Origin: Chamaea fasciata
Lineage: Eukaryota; Chordata; Aves; Passeriformes; Sylviidae
DNA length: 64,000 nt
NCBI GenBank assembly: GCA_029207755.1
Contig: JARCOQ010000001.1
Span: 88,275,637-88,339,636 of the forward strand
Direction: 5' to 3'
In this document: piece by piece, positions 59,001 to 64,000 of the stretch
How positions within the stretch are numbered: the stretch's first letter is position 1
Layout: each line of letters starts with the position of its first letter
Notes under the pieces: generated by a model
What the model saw: the letters and a program-made list of their open reading frames with translations, nothing else
Told to the model about the DNA's origin: nothing
The model's database searches: none
Program-made: the position numbers and the translations under genes

Positions 59001-62000
59001 GGACTCGTGACAAGTAGCGCAGGTTTCCTTTACGCAGTCAGTCATCTCTGCCTGAGGGATAAACTGCAGCTTTGGGGAGTGACAAATATGAAGGACATAA
59101 ATATGCCATCACAGGTTTGTGGTACGACTAGGATGAATGGATGAGTCAAAAGTAAATATTCATATTTAGTTTGCAAACTCTGGGATTTAAATTGTGTAAA
59201 ATCTGAGTTCCATTCATCATCGATAATATAGTGAAATTATGGATATAAACATTGTTTGGTCACTGAAAGGAATAGATGGACTCTGGACTCTTAGTCTTTG
59301 TTTTTAAAGGCATGATACAACAGATCCTCTGGAAAGGAATCTCAGTTAAAAAATCCCTCCTGTATACTGTAATAACAAAGGGTAGAACCTGTGTCTGGAG
59401 TAATAACTACGTGCAGAACATCAGCATCTTAACATTCATACAAAAACTGCTGTTGATAAGCCTGTACCAGTGCAATGGTAGCAGGGCTTCATACCCCGCA
59501 CAGTTGCCCTTCGCATCCCTTTACTTGCCATTCGGGTTTCTGCAATCTCAACAGCTGCTCGTAATAATGACAGCATCAAGAATTCAATCTTATTATAGTA
59601 TTGCTTTGTATTGCACAGATTTGTGAGCTGCCACATAGGCCGGATTTCCCAAGGCTACAGGGTATTAAGGGAGCTTGGTTTCAAAAGCCCATAAATACAA
59701 AAATAAAACTCAGGGAAAATAATCAGTTGTGAAAATATGTTGTATGATTCTGGAAAATGCATTGAATGCAAAAGTACTTCCAAAAAAAGTGGAAAAACAG
59801 GCTCAAGAGAAGATTGTTGTTTAACTTTATTTCAGCCTTAGGTAAGTAGGTTTCAGCAATGTCTTCCGGAGATATTTAAGAGCTCATAGAAGATCTGGAA
59901 GAGCGCATCCATCTCTGCACTGAGCATGCAAAAGTTTTTCCACCATAAGTTTTCTCTTTTTTCTCAGAGCAATGGCTCTTATTCTGGTTGTGCTCCCTTA
60001 TCTCTTGCATTATAATATCTTTAATTTTTGTTTTGCCCCTGACAGTGTTCCTCAGCCAACGGCTGGCCAAAGCTTTCCCTTCTAGAGTACAACAAGCATC
60101 CAGGTGGGTCTGCTGCTGTTGGAGCTGCTGCCCACTCCAACAATCAGCCTCCTTTCCTCCCTGTTTCTCTCCCAAAGGACAGTTCCACCACCTGGGAAGA
60201 AGCATTTCTCTGAGAGAGGCCTTGGACTCACAAAATCTTGCAAGTTGTTTGCCAGGTGTCCCTCAGGAGGTTTTTCAATCACTGGTGGAGCAAGCTGTTG
60301 CTAGCTATAGCTCCTCTCCAGCTGCCTTTCAGAGCATTGAAATGAAGCAGGTGATGAATGTTATTTTGGGGTTTTTTCAGATGTGTTAGATGGAAGACAA
60401 ATGAATGTGCTCCATCTTCAAATGCTGGTTTTAGATAAGAGACCTCACTTGAAAGGCTGCTCTGTCTGATGTGGAGAACTTTGATCCAAATTTCTCCCAA
60501 GGATCTGATTGTCCCAACAAGATCAAACCCCAAGCGAGCACTGCTTTGCTTTATTTTTGAGGATTCTACTTTGACTGGTCGAAGAAACATGAGGTCAGTT
60601 GCCTGTGTGATGTTTTCCACCCATCAGGAACGGGAGAAACTATCACACGGTTCATCTTTGGTACTCAGACCCTGCAGCCAAGTTCTTGGCTGAGGTAAAT
60701 TTATGGCAGTAAAAGAATCAGCTCATTGTTTCAAATTATCCTCTTTGGAGTTTCTCTATTGCTCAACATTGTCTGGTACTCTAGAAACTCTGGGATTTAA
60801 AACAAAAAGAAGTCATTACTGGTACTATTTTCTGTGCCTCTCAGGCTGTGCAGCTGGGTTGCCTTAGTTACCACCAATCCAACTGTGCAAGGGGAGGGAG
60901 AGGAGAGGCACATGAGAGATAATACATTTTTAAAACCTCCAATACTGTATGAAACAGTTTGTCTATAAATAATGAAATGAATTTAGGGTCTGGCATCCTG
61001 AAAAGGAAAAAAAAAGGTTCAATTATTCTACAGCCTGGATTTTCCAGCTCTCAGAAATAATACTGCATCTTTTTGGTCAAGCACAGGATGTAGATTTAAC
61101 ACTTACTTGCTTGAAGCTGGAAGCTGACATTTATGGACTTCGGAATAAGTTGGAACTAAATATACCTTTAAGTGTGAAAAAGAGTAAATATTAATGTAGC
61201 TGGTTTTAGGAAAAAATAATAATGGCCTAGCATTATAAGGAGTGGGGAAAAGCCCATATGAAGCATGGTGTGCTGTGGAACAAGCTTCGTTAGCAGCCTA
61301 TGTCTGCCACAGGATGCAAGTCCAGAAGGGAGCCAGGCTTGCCACTCTGGCAGAGCTGTTTGTTAATCGCTTCTCACACCTTTGAACAAACACATCTGGG
61401 CAAGCGTTCTTCATTCAAGTGGGAAAGAAATAAAAAGGAGCAATAGCCCCGTATTTTTTTCCTTTGGGGAGAATCCTGGTGCCAGCAGCCCAGTCAGAGA
61501 GCTCTGCCTTGTCATATCTCACCAGCATCAGGTCTAATTGTTTGGTGGCTGTAGGTTTTATTAATCAAGGTGTTTTCAGATGTGCCTATAGGAACCTAGT
61601 AGATTCCTGCATTAACCTGTAACCCAAACTGCCTTTGGGGAATGAGGAGGAAGCAAAAGAGAAATCAAAAGTGCCCTTCCATGTACTTTGTCTTTTAGGG
61701 AAGACGAAGGTGGAGGGTGGAGAGTATGGAAAGATGAAGAGGTCTGTTGTCTTCCGCTACTGATTGTTTTGCCTTGTGTGGGGGGTTGGCTTTGGGTTTG
61801 GTTTTGTTGTTTGTTTTCTGCAGGATCATTTCCACTGCATCCTCTGCCTTACTGTGATGAAAAGGAGAGACAGGAAAGGGTGAGATGAAAAAAAGTGCAT
61901 GGAGCCTTTTTGCTGTGGGAACAAAGGTATGTTGGAATGGGGTCTTCATTCAGTTTGCAGCTCTTTTTTCTCTGGCAATGCTGAACCAAAAATTTGTCTC

Positions 62001-63059
62001 AGTCAGCAATATATTAAAACTCTGGCACACTATAATTTGGAATAGCTTCCCTGTGGCTATCTTTCAAGGCATATTGGGCCTTCATTATTGATACCAGCTT
62101 AAGGAAGTCCTACTCTTCTGTTGGGTGAACACAGCTGGGAAGTGGATCAAGAAAAACACTTGGCACCAACATGGGGAACTGTAACTCAAGGAAAGTGTCT
62201 TGCACATGGATGAAAACACCATGTAATTGTTAAGGCCAGGATTTTGTGGCTCCTTTGAAAAATACCAACTATACATGGAGAGGCAGACCCACCACACAGA
62301 TGAGGCCTCCAGGGATTGCAAGAGCACACCAGATATCAATGGAGAATATTGTGTATTGTTTATATACATACTCTGAGGTTACATTCATGCCACCACAACT
62401 GGGGTGCTTTTCAGCCTCTCTGTGTGCACAGTAGAGTGCTTGCCCCAGTTTCTTTAGTCAGCTGTTGAATATGCATCTAATTTTTGCAGTTAATTTGATC
62501 TCTGCTTGGCACAACATTTTGTCCAATCAGTTAACACTTTGGAAATCAAATTATTTTAATTCTGATTATCTCCAGCTTAGGCAGCAGGCATACTCTAGGC
62601 CTAAAATTACTAATATGTACTCAGTGATGAAAAAAATCTGATACGTATATGTATTAGATATCTCATATAAAGACTTATGCTATCATGTAGTGATGGTGCA
62701 CTCTTTGATTGGTAACAGTTACTATTTATGTGATGCATCCTAAACCAGAGCTAGTGCAGAAAGGCTGCATATCTGTTTCCATTTACCAGCAATCCTCATC
62801 TCATATTATGTTTATGCAGAACAGAATGTGGCCAAAATCTCCAAACATGGACATGTAGAGCAAGCATCTTGCTTGCAAAGGTAGCAAGTGGTGAAGTTGG
62901 TTATTCAGCACATTTGAAAGCCAATCTGCTGCTTTTAGTTAGCTGAGTACGGATGGTGAGAGACTAGCTACAGACACTCTACTTTGGCTTGACAGGCATG
63001 TGAGACTTTGCAAAATGGATCAGGCATCAAATGTTCCCTGAGAACAGAGGGAGGTTGTC

Positions 63060-63900
63060 TTATTTATTTTCAGAGGTGTTTTTGCAATGATTTTTCTTTC
63101 ATCAGAAAGCTAGTTTAAGAAATTGCAAATGTTCACACATTTGTCCTAAATAAAATACACACATTTTCCTGACAAACACTTTCATCCTCAAAAATTCAAT
63201 CTTGAATGAAAAAGGAGAGGAAACCAAAGGAATAATAATGATAGAAACAATAATAATAATAGTATCCCATGCCAAACCCCCAAAGGTGCTTCCTCAGTTC
63301 TCTCTTTCTTCCACTGGTTAAATATGTTTTCCTAAATTACTCTTTTTCCCCTGCAACTGCCCATTATGTGCAAGGAAGCTTCTTTTAAATTTTTAGGTCA
63401 CTACTGCTTATACCACTACCAAAGCAGAAGGGAAAAATTCTCAACAGTTTGTAAACCTTTCCAAAGTGCTGTTTTAGTCATGGAGCTGCTGCCGCAGTGC
63501 TTTCGCTTGGTCACACAAATGCATTCCTGTAAATTTGCAGCAAACACTGCTATTCCCTAGTCTGACAAACAACATGTGATGCAGGTGTAAGAGTTTTAAC
63601 CCAAGACATGTGGCTTCTCTGGACGCTTCTTTGAGCAGGAATTCACAATCCAGTGATTATGCTGGTAAGAGGTGCTTCTTGAGCCAAAATAGAGGAAGCT
63701 GATCCAATCTTTGTCTGGTAAAGTTGGGATCCTTGCTCCAATTTGTTCTCTATTTGTTAGCACATGGGTGGGACCCAACAATCACTATCTGACACCCAAA
63801 TACCACCACCCCAGCACCTTCCCCAGTGTACTCATGCCCCCTTCCTCTCCCTGTCTTCCTGGACAATCACAGCAATTAATTTTAGGGTTTGTTTTTTTTT
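63060..63900 (-). other. ADTRP: Candidate ADTRP 3' UTR
   Basis: If the stop at 63901-63903 is the real one, the first clear AATAAA on the minus strand (TTTATT at 63063-63068 on the + strand) lies about 840 bp downstream and could end the transcript. The stretch contains no other coding signal that I recognise. A CAA/AATAAT-type simple stretch at 63228-63262 (+ strand) lies inside it. Confidence 0.35.
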
Positions 63901-64000
63901 TCATATACATAGAAATAATGAGGAAAACTTGGACTGACCCCATATCATACGGTTGAGGAACTCTCCGAAGTTGTAGAAGGAGACGATGATGGCAAGGCTA
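63901..64000 (-). CDS. ADTRP: ADTRP (androgen-dependent TFPI-regulating protein), C-terminal end, cut by the window edge
   Basis: Reading the minus strand from 63999, 32 codons precede a TGA at 63901-63903. They begin SLAIIVSFYNFGEFLNRMIW and end WGQSKFSSLFLCI. The first part aligns with the end of human ADTRP (I-A-S-I-Y-L-L-G-E-K-L-N-H-W-K-W-G). The related paralogue AIG1 has G-E-V-L-N-N-Y-I-W at this point, but position next to TMEM170B, in convergent orientation as in human 6p24, favours ADTRP. The family are multi-pass membrane hydrolases of fatty-acid esters of hydroxy fatty acids (catalytic Thr and His lie outside this window). The hydrophobic stretch is part of the last membrane helix. 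The last 11 residues lack the basic tail of human ADTRP. A possible donor (GGTCAGT, GT at 63938-63937) right after W-G leaves open that these residues are intron read-through and the true last exon lies further left. Confidence 0.72.
   Translation of the reverse strand, partial: SLAIIVSFYNFGEFLNRMIWGQSKFSSLFLCI

Larger units (their letters stand above)
54085..63060. other. Gene-poor intergenic interval downstream of ADTRP (right part)
   Basis: AT-rich DNA without recognisable genes, apart from the GC-rich element at 55820-56030 and a hairpin at 55482-55509. The longest ORFs (118-144 codons near 56.5, 58.5 and 60.0 kb) show no domain I recognise and no splice support. In minus-strand terms this lies 3' of ADTRP, unless a further terminal ADTRP exon is hidden here. 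Confidence 0.55.

Noticed and set aside
59988..60389. 133-codon + ORF with a hydrophobic N-terminus
   Set aside because: The N-terminal hydrophobicity resembles a signal peptide, but there is no recognisable domain, cysteine pattern of a known family, or exon boundary support.
1..64000. CRISPR arrays, tRNA or rRNA genes, bacterial operons
   Set aside because: No repeat-spacer structure, no tRNA-like A/B boxes noticed, and the whole window is vertebrate nuclear DNA; the direct repeats are microsatellites.

Overview
This is a vertebrate, almost certainly avian, nuclear window. It has long introns, a CpG-island promoter, AT-rich non-coding DNA with many microsatellites, and several CR1-type LINE fragments, the main retrotransposon of birds (also found in turtles and crocodilians). 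Frequent G/T-rich low-complexity tracts are compatible with a songbird or other neoavian, but the species cannot be fixed from this window.

Two protein-coding genes can be supported. TMEM170B lies on the + strand and all its coding sequence is here: exons 6806-6902, 14454-14624 and 18751-18881. These join in frame to a 132-residue protein with three membrane segments, the length of the human protein. It starts in a CpG island (about 6170-6960) whose upstream part carries several ATGs that may act as uORFs. The region after the stop codon, up to about 27.0 kb, is a candidate very long 3' UTR; it holds repeated polyadenylation signals, a CR1 relic and a perfect TTTCC array. The second gene is visible only at the right edge: the C-terminal codons of ADTRP on the minus strand (63901-64000). 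The convergent TMEM170B/ADTRP order matches human 6p24.

Layout: 1-5.6 kb is upstream intergenic DNA with a short GC-rich patch, a polypyrimidine tract and a non-homologous 149-codon ORF. From 5.7 to 6.96 kb is the CpG promoter region. From 6.8 to 18.9 kb is the TMEM170B coding body. From 18.9 to 27.0 kb is the probable 3' UTR or downstream flank, with a CR1 relic at about 22.16-23.70 kb. From 27.0 to 63.1 kb is a gene-poor interval with two or three short CR1 tails, an isolated CpG-rich patch at 53.15-53.85 kb and a smaller GC-rich element at 55.82-56.03 kb. From 63.06 to 64.0 kb is the ADTRP 3' end.

TMEM170B and ADTRP are neighbours, and nothing here suggests they form a functional unit. 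I found no tRNA, rRNA, CRISPR array, operon or convincing new multi-gene system. The items most worth checking are the uORF-rich leader, the long candidate 3' UTR, the CR1 copy lacking its reverse-transcriptase core, the orphan CpG patch and several perfect short hairpins.
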